From assembly GCF_001458775.1 (NCBI RefSeq), contig NZ_CZPZ01000012.1:1-64000 (forward strand): DNA of 64,000 bases, written 5' to 3'. Within the stretch, counting starts at the first letter, position 1; each line of letters begins with the position of its first letter. This DNA comes from Candidatus Nitrospira nitrificans. Lineage in GTDB: Bacteria > Nitrospirota > Nitrospiria > Nitrospirales > Nitrospiraceae. Positions 9,613-18,531 of this stretch are shown piece by piece. The notes under the pieces are model-generated. The model was not told the origin of the DNA and made no database searches. It saw only the letters and a list, made by a program, of their open reading frames with translations. A program made the position numbers and the translations under genes.

Positions 9613-10056
9613 TCAGCCTCGAGCTCGCTCTTCTTGTTCTTGAAGGGTTTTGCATTCGATGCAGAGGGTGGTTACCGGCCGGGCTTTGAGCCGTTTGTAC
9701 GGAATGTCGCCACTGCAGCGTTCGCAAATTCCATAGGTCGCCGCACTCATCCGCTCCAGGGCTTCATCGATCTTCTTGAGCAGCTTCCGTTCGCGATCCC
9801 GAATGCGCATGGAAAAATTCTGGTCGACCTCGGCGGACGCTTGGTCGCTCACGTCGGGAAATGCCTCAATGTCACCCCGATGTGTCAGGACTTCCCCTGT
9901 CTCATTAAGGATGGCTTCCCGCTGGCGTTCAAGATCACGCCGGATGTCGGGATATTTCGCTCTCTTCGCACTCGTCTTCCCTTTCCTCGCGGAGGGGCGG
10001 GAGACCGTTGTGTTCGGCGGCTTGGGCGGGCGTTTACTGGGAGAACGTGTCTTCAT
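9613..10056 (-). CDS. DksA/TraR-family zinc-finger protein
   Basis: This 147-residue protein has a basic N-terminal extension (about 35 residues rich in Lys, Arg, Ser, Pro), a coiled-coil region, and a C4 zinc finger (ICERCSGDIPYKRL ... CIECK). The coiled-coil tip contains DVSDQAS, comparable to the acidic tip by which DksA enters the RNA polymerase secondary channel. It could be DksA itself or a paralogous TraR/YocK-type factor. The extra basic head argues for caution over the dksA symbol. It converges with the TPR gene. Confidence 0.8.
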   Translation of the reverse strand: MKTRSPSKRPPKPPNTTVSRPSARKGKTSAKRAKYPDIRRDLERQREAILNETGEVLTHRGDIEAFPDVSDQASAEVDQNFSMRIRDRERKLLKKIDEALERMSAATYGICERCSGDIPYKRLKARPVTTLCIECKTLQEQEERARG

Positions 10057-10142
10057 AAGTCAGTATCCTATGTGCGAGAGAGAAAAACTATACCAACCTG
10101 GCTGAGGGGGGTCAATCAGGACGGGAATGCCGTTCACACACA

Positions 10143-10745
10143 CTACAAATCCCGGCGGCCCTCGATGGATTTCAGCAATGTCACTTCGTCCGCATACTCA
10201 ATATCCATCCCCACTGGAATTCCATAGGCAATTCGGGAAACACGTACGCCGAAGGGCTTCAGCAACCGTGTCAGATAGATCGCTGTAGCCTCTCCTTCAA
10301 TGGTGGGGTTCGTCGCGAGAATGATTTCCTCAACCCCGCCGAGTTTCACGCGCTCAACAAGCTCATCAGCTTTGATGTCACCCGGACCTATACCGTCGAG
10401 CGGCGAAAGCGTTCCCAACAAAACGTGGTAGAGCCCACGATAGGCGCCTGCTCGTTCGACGGCATACAGCGTACTCGGTTCTTCAACGACGAAGATCTTG
10501 GTCCGATCGCGTTTCGGATCGAGACAAAACTCGCACAAGTCCGCTTCGGCGATATTGCGACATTGTTTGCAAAACGCCAACCCATCCTTCACGGCATGAA
10601 TGGCATCCGCCAGCCGCAAGGCATCCTCTCGCTCGGCCTTCATGAGATGAAAGGCCAAGCGCTGGGCGCTTTTATGACCGATTCCTGGGAGACGGACCAG
10701 TTCTTTGATCAATCTCGCCAATAAGCCCTGTTGATCGACGGCCAT
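10143..10745 (-). CDS. recR: Recombination mediator protein RecR
   Basis: This 200-residue protein of the RecFOR pathway loads RecA at gaps. Visible features are the N-terminal helix-hairpin-helix (LVRLPGIGHKSAQRLAFHL), the C4 zinc finger (CKQCRNIAEADLCEFC), the Toprim domain (IFVVEEPSTLYAVE, ATNPTIEGEATAIYL) and the C-terminal RIAYGIPVG segment. Length is typical. It ends the dnaX-ybaB-recR operon, starting 2 bases after ybaB stops. Confidence 0.97.
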   Translation of the reverse strand: MAVDQQGLLARLIKELVRLPGIGHKSAQRLAFHLMKAEREDALRLADAIHAVKDGLAFCKQCRNIAEADLCEFCLDPKRDRTKIFVVEEPSTLYAVERAGAYRGLYHVLLGTLSPLDGIGPGDIKADELVERVKLGGVEEIILATNPTIEGEATAIYLTRLLKPFGVRVSRIAYGIPVGMDIEYADEVTLLKSIEGRRDL

Positions 10746-10747
10746 CG

Positions 10748-11071
10748 CTAAAACAGGCCTGGAATTTTCATCCCGCCGGTCAACGCTTTCATTTCCCCTT
10801 CCATCAATTCCTTGGCTTTGCGCAACGCGTCGTTCGTCGCGGCCACCACAAGATCCTGGAGCATATCGACATCGCCGCTCTTGACGACCTCCGGGTCGAT
10901 CGCCACGCTGACAATCTGCATTGCCCCGTTCGCCGTGATGGTGACGATCCCGCCGCCGGCCGTCCCGCTGGCGGTTTTTGATGCCGCTTGCTCCTGAATC
11001 TTAGCCATTTGTTCCTGCATGGCCTGGGCTTGCTTGAGGATGTTGCTCATATTACCGAAGGGATTTTTCAT
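10748..11071 (-). CDS. YbaB/EbfC-family nucleoid-associated protein
   Basis: This 107-residue protein has the YbaB/EbfC layout. An N-terminal helix begins NMSNILKQAQAMQEQMAKIQ, the beta core follows (GIVTITANGAMQIVSVAID), and DALRKAKELMEGEM is in the C-terminal helix. Family members bind DNA as dimers and are commonly encoded between dnaX and recR, as here. Its start overlaps the dnaX stop by four bases. Confidence 0.94.
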   Translation of the reverse strand: MKNPFGNMSNILKQAQAMQEQMAKIQEQAASKTASGTAGGGIVTITANGAMQIVSVAIDPEVVKSGDVDMLQDLVVAATNDALRKAKELMEGEMKALTGGMKIPGLF

Positions 11072-12861
11072 TCGCTTGCCTCCTGCTGGGCTATAGTGCG
11101 GACCTCAGCCAAATCGACGCTGAATATCTCGAGGGCTTGCTTTATCATTGGGTTCGCTTTCGCGCGCTCGAACAACACCAGCCGTTGTTCTTGTTCTTTG
11201 GCTGCTCGTGCTTGGGCCATGGTCGGTCCCGGTGGATGGGTCTCAGTCAGCTCGATGATACGGATACGTATGGAAGACCCCAACTGACGCTCGCACAATT
11301 GTGATAACACCAGGAGGTTCTCTTCCTTCTCCAATCTCGCTCGGGCTACGGTGGCCTGCTTGGCAAATCCTATCGTGACGAAGCCACCCTCCATTCCAAC
11401 AAACCTGCCGGCTTCGAGAAACGGTGCGATATTGGGAAATGAAGCGGCAACCTCTTCTTGGACTACGTCCCACTGCAACGTCGGTTGTGGATCAACGGTT
11501 CTGGGAGGCACAGCAGTTGGGGTGGCTGTCGCCATAGCGGTCGGTGGATTGTGTGGGGACCTTGACGGGATCGCAGCCCCTTCATCTGTCTCCCCCTTGG
11601 AGGTGGGAGCAGGTTTAGAGATGGACCTTGACGCAACGGGCGCGCCCGGGCGTAACGCTGGGGGAGTTGATGACCCACTCTTGCGTTCTTCCGGTCTAAC
11701 CGGAGCTTTCTGGTTGGGAGATGACGAAGTCTGCGCCGGGCGGGCCCCCGTACTTTCTCGTTGGCGCAACAGTCGAGTGGCCCGAACAGCCGCCGTCTCC
11801 ACCACGAAGCGAGGGTGGCTGCTGAACCGTAAAGAATCTTCCGCCTGGATGAAGATTGCCAGCAGTTCCTGAAGCTGTTCCGGAGTCAGTACCTTGGCAT
11901 CCGTCGACAGCTGATTCAGATCATCATCCGAGGTTTCAATCAAGCTACGCAGCTCGGCCGTATCGGGAACGACCGCCGCCACGAGCAGATTACGGATGTG
12001 CTCCACGACTTCGGCGCAGAATGCCCGCAAGTCATGTCCTCGATCAAGCAGATTGGCCAGGCTGGCAAGAGCGGCAGGACTGTTTTGGGCCATAATAGCT
12101 CGGAGGAGTTCCTGTACCAGTTCTTGAGGCACGGCTCCCAACAGCAGTTCGAGATCCGCATGGCTGATGGTCTTACCCCCATAGGCAATCGCCTGATCAA
12201 GCAGGCTCAAGGCATCGCGCATGCTCCCTTCGCTGGCGCGAGCCAAGGCCACGAAGCTCCGTTCCTCAAGCGTCAAGTGATCTTGCGCTGCCACATGACG
12301 AAGTCGTTCGACGATTTCGGTCCTGGCAATCCGACGGAAGTTGTAATGCTGGCATCGCGAGAGAATCGTCGCGGGGATCTTGTGAATTTCCGTTGTCGCA
12401 AAGATGAACACCACATGTGCGGGCGGTTCTTCGAGCGTCTTCAATAGAGCATTAAACGCCGAGTTTGAGAGCATGTGCACTTCATCGATAATGTAGACTC
12501 GAAACTGGCCACGGAACGGAGTGAAGCGAACGTTTTCGCGGATCTCTCGCACATCATCCACGCTGGTGTTAGAGGCTCCATCGATCTCGATGACATCAAC
12601 CGAGCTTCCCTGCGCAATTTCACGGCAATTTTCGCAGGTGTCGCAAGGACGACTTGTCGGTCCCTGCTGACAGTTGAGTGCCTTGGCGAGGATTCGCGCG
12701 ACGGTCGTTTTCCCCACGCCTCGCGTGCCGGAAAAGAGATACGCATGGGCGACCCGCTTCGTCGAGACCGCGTTCATGAGCGTTTGGACGACATGGGGTT
12801 GACCGATCACATCGTCAAACGTGCCGGGCCGATATTTACGAGCGGAAACTTGATAGTCCAT
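11068..12861 (-). CDS. dnaX: DNA polymerase III subunits gamma/tau
   Basis: This 597-residue clamp-loader ATPase begins with the classic ARKYRPGTFDDVIGQPHVVQ. Walker A is FSGTRGVGKTT, a C4 zinc module follows (CQQGPTSRPCDTCENC), and Walker B is VYIIDEVHML. The SRC motif is in ATILSRCQHYNFRR. The C-terminal ~240 residues include a Pro/Ser/Thr-rich linker (about 365-450) and a terminal domain. I did not identify a clear programmed frameshift signal for a short gamma product. It is the first coding gene of the dnaX-ybaB-recR operon and sits just after the SRP RNA. Confidence 0.96.
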   Translation of the reverse strand: MDYQVSARKYRPGTFDDVIGQPHVVQTLMNAVSTKRVAHAYLFSGTRGVGKTTVARILAKALNCQQGPTSRPCDTCENCREIAQGSSVDVIEIDGASNTSVDDVREIRENVRFTPFRGQFRVYIIDEVHMLSNSAFNALLKTLEEPPAHVVFIFATTEIHKIPATILSRCQHYNFRRIARTEIVERLRHVAAQDHLTLEERSFVALARASEGSMRDALSLLDQAIAYGGKTISHADLELLLGAVPQELVQELLRAIMAQNSPAALASLANLLDRGHDLRAFCAEVVEHIRNLLVAAVVPDTAELRSLIETSDDDLNQLSTDAKVLTPEQLQELLAIFIQAEDSLRFSSHPRFVVETAAVRATRLLRQRESTGARPAQTSSSPNQKAPVRPEERKSGSSTPPALRPGAPVASRSISKPAPTSKGETDEGAAIPSRSPHNPPTAMATATPTAVPPRTVDPQPTLQWDVVQEEVAASFPNIAPFLEAGRFVGMEGGFVTIGFAKQATVARARLEKEENLLVLSQLCERQLGSSIRIRIIELTETHPPGPTMAQARAAKEQEQRLVLFERAKANPMIKQALEIFSVDLAEVRTIAQQEASE

Positions 12862-12878
12862 GCTGCGTCGTTCGTTAT

Positions 12879-12932
12879 GCGTGAAACGTATCTCGTCAGT
12901 ATTTCTGATGCTTCACGAGATACTTCCTCAAA
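12879..12932. repeat. Palindromic repeat element (REP-like), intergenic copy
   Basis: Two perfect 9-base arms, GTATCTCGT (12888-12896) and ACGAGATAC (12915-12923), are separated by 18 bases and flanked by GTGAAAC on the arm-proximal side. On the minus strand this reads arm-loop-arm-GTTTCACG. The same arrangement, with one changed base per arm, appears inside the kinase genes at 35909-35957 and 38275-38322. It lies between the SRP RNA and dnaX. Confidence 0.55.
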
Positions 12933-12936
12933 GAGT

Positions 12937-13037
12937 GGGGCTAGGTGATCCTGCGGCACATAAAACTGACTGCTTACCGTTGCTTCCTTCCGGATCTGGC
13001 GGGGTTCACAGGGTTCTATTGCACAGGGCCCAGCCCC
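12937..13037 (-). ncRNA. ffs: Signal recognition particle RNA (4.5S type)
   Basis: On the minus strand the sequence runs from GGGGCTGGGCCC to CCTAGCCCC, so the ends pair. The apex contains the conserved SRP domain IV core CAGATCCGGAAGGAAGCA, the Ffh-binding loop found in essentially all bacterial SRP RNAs. The length of about 101 bases fits the short bacterial form. It lies directly upstream of dnaX on the same strand. The exact ends are estimated from the terminal pairing. Confidence 0.9.
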
Positions 13038-13139
13038 TATTCTCGATCGAAACCCTCCAGCCCAAGCTTCAGGTGTCTATCCGCCCGCAGAAATCACGAT
13101 ACAGCGAGAAAAAGCAGGCGGTACACACGAAATGCGGTA

Positions 13140-13229
<90 letters not shown>

Positions 13230-13608
13230 GCATCGAGAAGTGTAAAGGGACAGCATCTTAGCATGCGTGTTCATGACCGGCAAGGTGAGCAGGGTGTCGG
13301 TCAGGATAGTAAGCCGGGAACCAATCGGCGTTCGTACCAAACTTCCCATTCGGCAGGACCACGGCCGCAAACTCATTCTTGCGCACACGATGCGTGTATT
13401 CCCCGTCCCCTGGGTGGAAGTTTTCGGTGGGTAACGGCGACAGACGAGATCAGTAAATAGCCAAGCTGGACCATGCATACTTAGGAGGAAGGTGTCCTCG
13501 GTCGTATGGGTTGACATTACAGGTGCCCAACGGTACAACGCTATACAACATCGCGTGTTTTTGCAGTCTCGGTCACTATAATAATAGCTCCGCAGACATC
13601 CCCACTGT
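13230..13608. other. Intergenic region before tRNA-Leu
   Basis: About 380 bases between the divergent tRNA-Ser and tRNA-Leu genes. I see no protein-coding gene. The only signals I can support are the promoter-like elements close to tRNA-Leu, listed separately. Confidence 0.5.
13511..13582 (+). promoter_or_regulatory. Candidate promoters for tRNA-Leu
   Basis: TTGACA (13511-13516) and TACAAC (13534-13539) with a 17-base spacer form a plausible sigma-70 promoter. A perfect TATAAT at 13577-13582, 26 bases before the tRNA, has only a weak -35. One of the two probably drives tRNA-Leu and perhaps tig. Confidence 0.4.
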
Positions 13609-13691
13609 GCGAGAGTGGCGGAACTGGCAGACGCGCGAGACTTAGGATCTCGTGGGCAACCGTGGGGGTTCAAGTCCCCCCTCTCGCACCA
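13609..13691 (+). tRNA. tRNA-Leu (anticodon TAG)
   Basis: The acceptor GCGAGAG pairs with CTCTCGC. The anticodon stem CGAGA/TCTCG closes loop CTTAGGA, so the anticodon is TAG. The variable arm TGGGCAACCG and T arm GGGGG-TTCAAGT-CCCCC are present. CCA is encoded at 13689-13691. Confidence 0.95.
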
Positions 13692-13730
13692 TTACTGCGA
13701 ACCCTTTGGAGTAGGAGTCCCATTTCAACG

Positions 13731-15047
13731 ATGAAAATGGAAGTGACCGAGTTAGGACCGATGAAACGCGCCTTGAAAATTGAAGTGCCGGCCGATGAGG
13801 TGACACAACAATTTTCACGAGCGTATTTGGAGCTCAACCGTCAGGTTCAGATTCCAGGGTTTCGACCAGGGAAAGCCCCGTTGGCTATTTTAGAAAAGCG
13901 TTATGCCAAAACAGTCGAAGAAGATGTGATCCGAAAGCTCGTGCCAGATTTCTATGATCGAGCCATCAAACAGGCCGGGATCAGCCCAGTCGTGGTGGAC
14001 ATTCCGCCGCTGGATCGGGTCAAAATAAAAAAGGACTCCCCATTTACGTTCACGGCGACCGTCGAAATCAAACCTACGATCGAACTTCGCGACTACAAGT
14101 CTCCAAATCCCATTTCACTCCAGGCCGACAAGCGTACGGTTGCGGAAGAGCAGGTAGACCGTGCCCTTGAGGTATTGCGTGAACAACACGCTCGGCTGGA
14201 CGAGGCTCAAGCCGGTACGGTTTTGTCCGAAGGAGATTATGCCATCGTCGATCTTGAAGGATTTCTGGATGGCGCTCCTCTTGAAGGCACAAAGAAGGAA
14301 GGCCAGCTCCATAAGGTAGGATCGAAAGCCGCCCTGCTGGGGATTGAAATCGATGCTCATTTGATCGGAAGACAGGCGGGGGATACGGTAGAAATTCCTC
14401 AGACCTATCCGGTGAGCCATCCGGATCAACGAGTCGCGGGAAAAGCTGTCGGGTTTCGCCTCGTCATAAAGGGAGTCAAACAAAAGAAACTTCCCACTCT
14501 TGACGATGAGTTCGCCAAGGACTGCGGACCGTACGAGTCGCTCCACGAGTTAAGGGACAAGTTGCGTGGCCAAATGGAAAAGTCGCTCAGGAGGGACATT
14601 GAGGAGTCCTACAAGGATACCCTCCTCAAACGCCTCATTGAGACCCATCATTTTGATCTCCCTGATACACTTGTGGAGCGAGAGCTCAGTACGATAGTGC
14701 GGCAGACATTACAAGCACGCCAGCGTGGCAAAGTCACGGATTCTCTTCCTGCGCCAGATGCGGAAGACCTGAAGAAGATTCGTGAAGAGAATCGTGAGGA
14801 AGCCAATCGTCGTGTGAAAGCGGGATTGATTCTTGAGGCTATCGCTGAGAAGGAAGGCTTGTCGGTGAGCCAGGACGATCTGAACCATGAAGTGACCCGA
14901 CTGGCCACAGAGCTCAGAGTGCCGGTGGCCGATCTCGTAAAAATGATCCAGGCGGGTGGTCAGGACTCCATTGAGGAATTGCGTGCAAGGATATTGGCTG
15001 ACAAGGCGCTGGATGCTGTCTATCGTCAAGCAGTCATTCAGGGGTAA
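13731..15047 (+). CDS. tig: Trigger factor (ribosome-associated chaperone)
   Basis: This 438-residue protein has the trigger factor layout. The N-terminal ribosome-binding domain contains the signature QIPGFRPGKAP. A central FKBP-like peptidyl-prolyl isomerase domain covers about residues 150-245 (GDYAIVDLEGFLDG, VGFRLVIKGVKQKKLP). A C-terminal helical chaperone domain follows. The ATG at 13731 has GGAG upstream and gives the expected MKMEVTELGPMKR start; an upstream extension would run into tRNA-Leu. It is followed by clpP and clpX, the common tig-clpP-clpX order. Confidence 0.96.
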   Translation: MKMEVTELGPMKRALKIEVPADEVTQQFSRAYLELNRQVQIPGFRPGKAPLAILEKRYAKTVEEDVIRKLVPDFYDRAIKQAGISPVVVDIPPLDRVKIKKDSPFTFTATVEIKPTIELRDYKSPNPISLQADKRTVAEEQVDRALEVLREQHARLDEAQAGTVLSEGDYAIVDLEGFLDGAPLEGTKKEGQLHKVGSKAALLGIEIDAHLIGRQAGDTVEIPQTYPVSHPDQRVAGKAVGFRLVIKGVKQKKLPTLDDEFAKDCGPYESLHELRDKLRGQMEKSLRRDIEESYKDTLLKRLIETHHFDLPDTLVERELSTIVRQTLQARQRGKVTDSLPAPDAEDLKKIREENREEANRRVKAGLILEAIAEKEGLSVSQDDLNHEVTRLATELRVPVADLVKMIQAGGQDSIEELRARILADKALDAVYRQAVIQG

Positions 15048-15096
15048 GCGCGGCGATCGTTGAAGCCGGAATTTCCCAGGAAAGGAATTGCGCACT

Positions 15097-15723
15097 ATGT
15101 TGGTTCCGATCGTAGTCGAACAAACCAATCGAGGCGAACGCGCCTATGATATCTACTCACGCCTTCTCAAAGACCGCATCATTTTCCTTGGAGCTCCGAT
15201 CGACGATGTGTTCGCCAACTTGGTGATTGCGCAGCTCCTCTTTCTTGAAGCGGAAGATCCGGAGAAAGACATTAATCTCTACGTCAATTCGCCGGGAGGC
15301 AGCGTGACAGCCGGATTGGGCATCTACGACACCATGCAATATGTGAAACCCCCGATCAACACCATCTGCCTCGGTCAGGCTGCCAGCATGGGAGCGCTCC
15401 TCTTGACCGCCGGAACAAAAGGCAAGCGGTTTTCCCTGCCCAATGCTCGGGTGATGATCCACCAGCCATTGGGCGGGTTCCAAGGACAGGCGACGGAGAT
15501 AGACATTCATGCCCGGGAAATTCTCAAGATTCGCGAACGGCTCAATGAAATCATGGCTAAGCACACAGGGCAGCAGATTGAGAAAATCGCCCATGACACG
15601 GAGCGGGACTATTTCATGTCAGGCGAAGAAGCGAAGCGGTACGGCCTCATAGACGAGGTCATCACACGACCACCCAAACTCATGAAAGCAGTGGAATCCG
15701 GCGACGGGATCAAAGGTAAGTAA
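15097..15723 (+). CDS. clpP: ATP-dependent Clp protease proteolytic subunit
   Basis: This 208-residue serine peptidase has the ClpP catalytic triad context: [11 protein letters not shown] (nucleophile Ser), [11 protein letters not shown] (His) and [19 protein letters not shown] (Asp). The protein begins [18 protein letters not shown] 15097 is preferred over a TTG at 15088 because of its distance from the AGGAAAGG ribosome-binding site and the usual N-terminus. It partners ClpX, whose gene starts 13 bases downstream. Confidence 0.96.
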   Translation: MLVPIVVEQTNRGERAYDIYSRLLKDRIIFLGAPIDDVFANLVIAQLLFLEAEDPEKDINLYVNSPGGSVTAGLGIYDTMQYVKPPINTICLGQAASMGALLLTAGTKGKRFSLPNARVMIHQPLGGFQGQATEIDIHAREILKIRERLNEIMAKHTGQQIEKIAHDTERDYFMSGEEAKRYGLIDEVITRPPKLMKAVESGDGIKGK

Positions 15724-15736
15724 CGCAGGAGGGTGC

Positions 15737-16993
15737 ATGGCCAAGCAGGAAAAGATGGATCGACACTTGCGCTGTTCTTTCTGTGGAAAAAGCCGTGATG
15801 AGGTGAGAAAACTGATCGCCGGGCCGACGGTGTATATCTGTGATGAGTGCGTCAATCTTTGCAATGACATCATTGCGGAGGACTGGGAAGAAGCCAAAGA
15901 AGAAATTTCGTCGAAACTCAAGAAACCGGCGGAGATCAAACATCACCTCGATCAATATGTCATCGGGCAGGAGCGGGCTAAACGTATTCTCTCAGTGGCC
16001 GTGCACAATCATTACAAGCGCATCTCGTCAAAGGAAAAAGAGGTCGATGATATCGAGCTCCAAAAGGGCAATATCCTCATGGTCGGCCCGACCGGCACGG
16101 GGAAGACCCTCTTGGCCCAGACCTTGGCCAAGTATCTGGACGTCCCTTTTACTCTCGCAGATGCGACGACGCTGACCGAAGCCGGTTATGTGGGTGAAGA
16201 TGTCGAGAACATCATTCTGAAGCTCCTGCAAGCGGCGGATTACGACGTGGAACGAGCGGAGCGCGGAATTGTGTACATCGATGAAATCGACAAGATCAGT
16301 CGGAAAAGCGACAGCCCTTCTATTACACGGGACGTATCCGGCGAAGGTGTTCAACAAGCCTTGCTGAAATTGATCGAAGGCACGGTCGCGAATGTCCCGC
16401 CGCAAGGGGGGAGAAAACATCCACATCAAGAATTTATTCAAGTTAATACCAGCAACATTTTATTCATCTGTGGGGGAGCGTTTGTCGGTTTGGAACAGAT
16501 CGTTGAACAGCGTCTGAATCGAAAAGCCATGGGATTCGGAGCTGAAATCCGCGGAAGAAGCGACATTCGCTTGGGTGATCTGCTGGCTAAGGTTCAACCC
16601 GAGGATTTCTTGAAGTACGGTCTGATACCGGAATTCGTGGGACGGTTGCCCGTCGTGGCCACGTTAGAGGAGTTGGACGAGCGAGCCTTGATCCGCATCC
16701 TTACCGAACCACGCAATGCATTGACCAAGCAATACGAAAAGCTGTTATCGTTCGAAAAAGTCAAACTCCGGTTCACCGAAGCGGCATTAGGGGCGCTCGC
16801 GCGTAAAGCCTATGCGCAGAAGACTGGGGCCAGAGGCCTTCGGGCGATCCTGGAGGAAGTGATGCTTGACGTCATGTATGATGCCCCCTCTCAGAAACAG
16901 ATCGTAGAGGTCGTCATTACGGAAGATGCAATTGTGGGTAAAAACCCACCGCTGCGTATATTTGAGCAGGAAAAAGACGCTAAGACCGCATAA
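15737..16993 (+). CDS. clpX: ATP-dependent Clp protease ATP-binding subunit ClpX
   Basis: This 418-residue AAA+ unfoldase has the N-terminal C4 zinc-binding domain (RCSFCGKS ... [10 protein letters not shown]). Walker A is [12 protein letters not shown], Walker B is [10 protein letters not shown], and the pore-loop and IGF-type loop regions are present. Length is typical. A GGAGG precedes the ATG. It forms the ClpXP protease with the gene upstream. Confidence 0.97.
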   Translation: MAKQEKMDRHLRCSFCGKSRDEVRKLIAGPTVYICDECVNLCNDIIAEDWEEAKEEISSKLKKPAEIKHHLDQYVIGQERAKRILSVAVHNHYKRISSKEKEVDDIELQKGNILMVGPTGTGKTLLAQTLAKYLDVPFTLADATTLTEAGYVGEDVENIILKLLQAADYDVERAERGIVYIDEIDKISRKSDSPSITRDVSGEGVQQALLKLIEGTVANVPPQGGRKHPHQEFIQVNTSNILFICGGAFVGLEQIVEQRLNRKAMGFGAEIRGRSDIRLGDLLAKVQPEDFLKYGLIPEFVGRLPVVATLEELDERALIRILTEPRNALTKQYEKLLSFEKVKLRFTEAALGALARKAYAQKTGARGLRAILEEVMLDVMYDAPSQKQIVEVVITEDAIVGKNPPLRIFEQEKDAKTA

Positions 16994-17173
16994 CAACTGA
17001 TAAAGTTCTGTTATTGATCTATAACTCTAGCTAACAACTCGTAGATGGGGAAGAATTGATATTCCCCCGTTGGCCAGTTAGCCTTCTCTCTCCTTTCGTA
17101 AGCCCCTCATCTTGCTCGACAATTAGAAACGCCGCGCTATACTTGCCTCGTACGTATTTCGGATGGAGGGGCT

Positions 17174-17701
17174 GTGAAATACCCTGTTTCTTTGAGTCTT
17201 CGTCATAAAGGCAAAGTCATTGAACTAGACGCGGCCCGTGAAATGGTCGTCTTGTTGGGTGTGAAGGGGGAGACAATCGGCTCCCTGTCCTGGGATTTTG
17301 TTATTGATCAAATACTTGCTTACCGCAAGGTGGATGTTGTGGGTGTTCATAAAGAAGTCCGGTCGGAGCCGCGGATTTCGCTCGCGTTCCGGGTGCGGTA
17401 CAACAGCCCAGAAGGACTTCGATGTGAAAGTCGGGCAGGTGGTATTGGCGGTGGAGGACTATTTATCGAAAGCCAGTCCCCTCTTCCTGTAGGGACCCGA
17501 TTGGCAATGGAGTTCTCGTTTCCGGAGAAATCCGAGGAATGGATGCCGGCAAAAGGAACTGTCGCCTGGGTTTGTCCGAAAGCTGATCAATACACATTCA
17601 GTCCTGGAATGGGGATACGATTCACTGAAATAGCGGAGAATGTCCGCGATCGAATCCATGAGTTAGTGAAATCAACCCAGAACATGGGACACGCAGCATA
17701 A
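17174..17701 (+). CDS. PilZ-like domain protein, first of a tandem pair
   Basis: This 175-residue protein starts at GTG with GGAGGG 3 bases upstream. A short N-terminal segment (about 1-65) is followed by a PilZ-like barrel. The first c-di-GMP motif RxxxR is present as RSEPR. The second, normally D/N-x-S-x-x-G, is replaced by GIGGGG in AGGIGGGGLFIES. Ligand binding may therefore be weakened or altered. The next gene is a paralog with the same substitution. Target pathway unknown. Confidence 0.75.
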   Translation: MKYPVSLSLRHKGKVIELDAAREMVVLLGVKGETIGSLSWDFVIDQILAYRKVDVVGVHKEVRSEPRISLAFRVRYNSPEGLRCESRAGGIGGGGLFIESQSPLPVGTRLAMEFSFPEKSEEWMPAKGTVAWVCPKADQYTFSPGMGIRFTEIAENVRDRIHELVKSTQNMGHAA

Positions 17702-17738
17702 TTCCGCTCCTGGTTTACACTATCCGGAAAAGGGATGT

Positions 17739-18257
17739 ATGACGTTTCCTGTCGTTTCCACTACGGGGCATCAAGGAAAATCTCTCAGTATTGATTCTGG
17801 GCGAGAGATGATCAACGTATACGACTCCTCTGGCCAGTTGTTGGGCACCATGTCGTGGGGTGCCATTATCGAGCAGGTGGTTATCAGTGGGGAAGACGGC
17901 CGGTTTGCCCATTGTCGCACGCAGCCCCGCGCGCCTCTCGCTCTGAAGATCCGATATACCACACCGGAAGGAAAACAATTCGATAGTTTAACCGGAGGAA
18001 TCGGCGGCGGCGGGCTTTTTATCGAAAGTGGCGCTCCTCTCAGTCCTGGCACCGAGTTGACGGTTGAATTTGCCCTTCCAGATCGGCCATGGGACAAGCT
18101 GAAAGCGAAGGCGAAGGTCGCCTGGGTCCGCAACAAGCCGGAGCGATACCTGCTGTTCCCAGGCATGGGCATCCAGTTTGTGGAGTTGGATAAGACGGTA
18201 CAAGAGGAATTGATCGGACTGGTTGAGGCCCTGAATCGCAATCGAAACGCCTCCTGA
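17739..18257 (+). CDS. PilZ-like domain protein, second of a tandem pair
   Basis: This 172-residue protein is clearly similar to the preceding one throughout. It shares an N-terminal GKSLSIDSGREMI segment, RTQPR as the RxxxR motif, and TGGIGGGGLFIES in place of D/N-x-S-x-x-G. AAAGGGATGT precedes the ATG. The pair is separated by 37 bases and likely arose by tandem duplication. Confidence 0.75.
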   Translation: MTFPVVSTTGHQGKSLSIDSGREMINVYDSSGQLLGTMSWGAIIEQVVISGEDGRFAHCRTQPRAPLALKIRYTTPEGKQFDSLTGGIGGGGLFIESGAPLSPGTELTVEFALPDRPWDKLKAKAKVAWVRNKPERYLLFPGMGIQFVELDKTVQEELIGLVEALNRNRNAS

Positions 18258-18531
18258 GTGTGAGCGAGCGCGTTCTGATCAGCATGTAACGTCCAGCCCG
18301 TCATTCTAACCGGCACCGGCTACCATTTTTTCAGGGTTCGAGTCTCGGCTGGCTCGCTCAGTCCTTCACTGCCCCGTCACCATCCTCCTCTTTTGTGGTC
18401 CTGCCTTTGCAAACCCATAGGTCCGACGCACTAAACAGGGGCAAATTGATGCATAATGCGCCAGGCAGCCTGGTTCGCTTGTCGCACTTTGGGGCAGGCG
18501 AAGCGTTGTACCTTGCTTGGGGGAGAATCTC

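Noticed and set aside
15088-15723. TTG at 15088 as the clpP start.
   Set aside because: It lies almost on the ribosome-binding site, and the ATG at 15097 gives the normal ClpP N-terminus at a workable distance.
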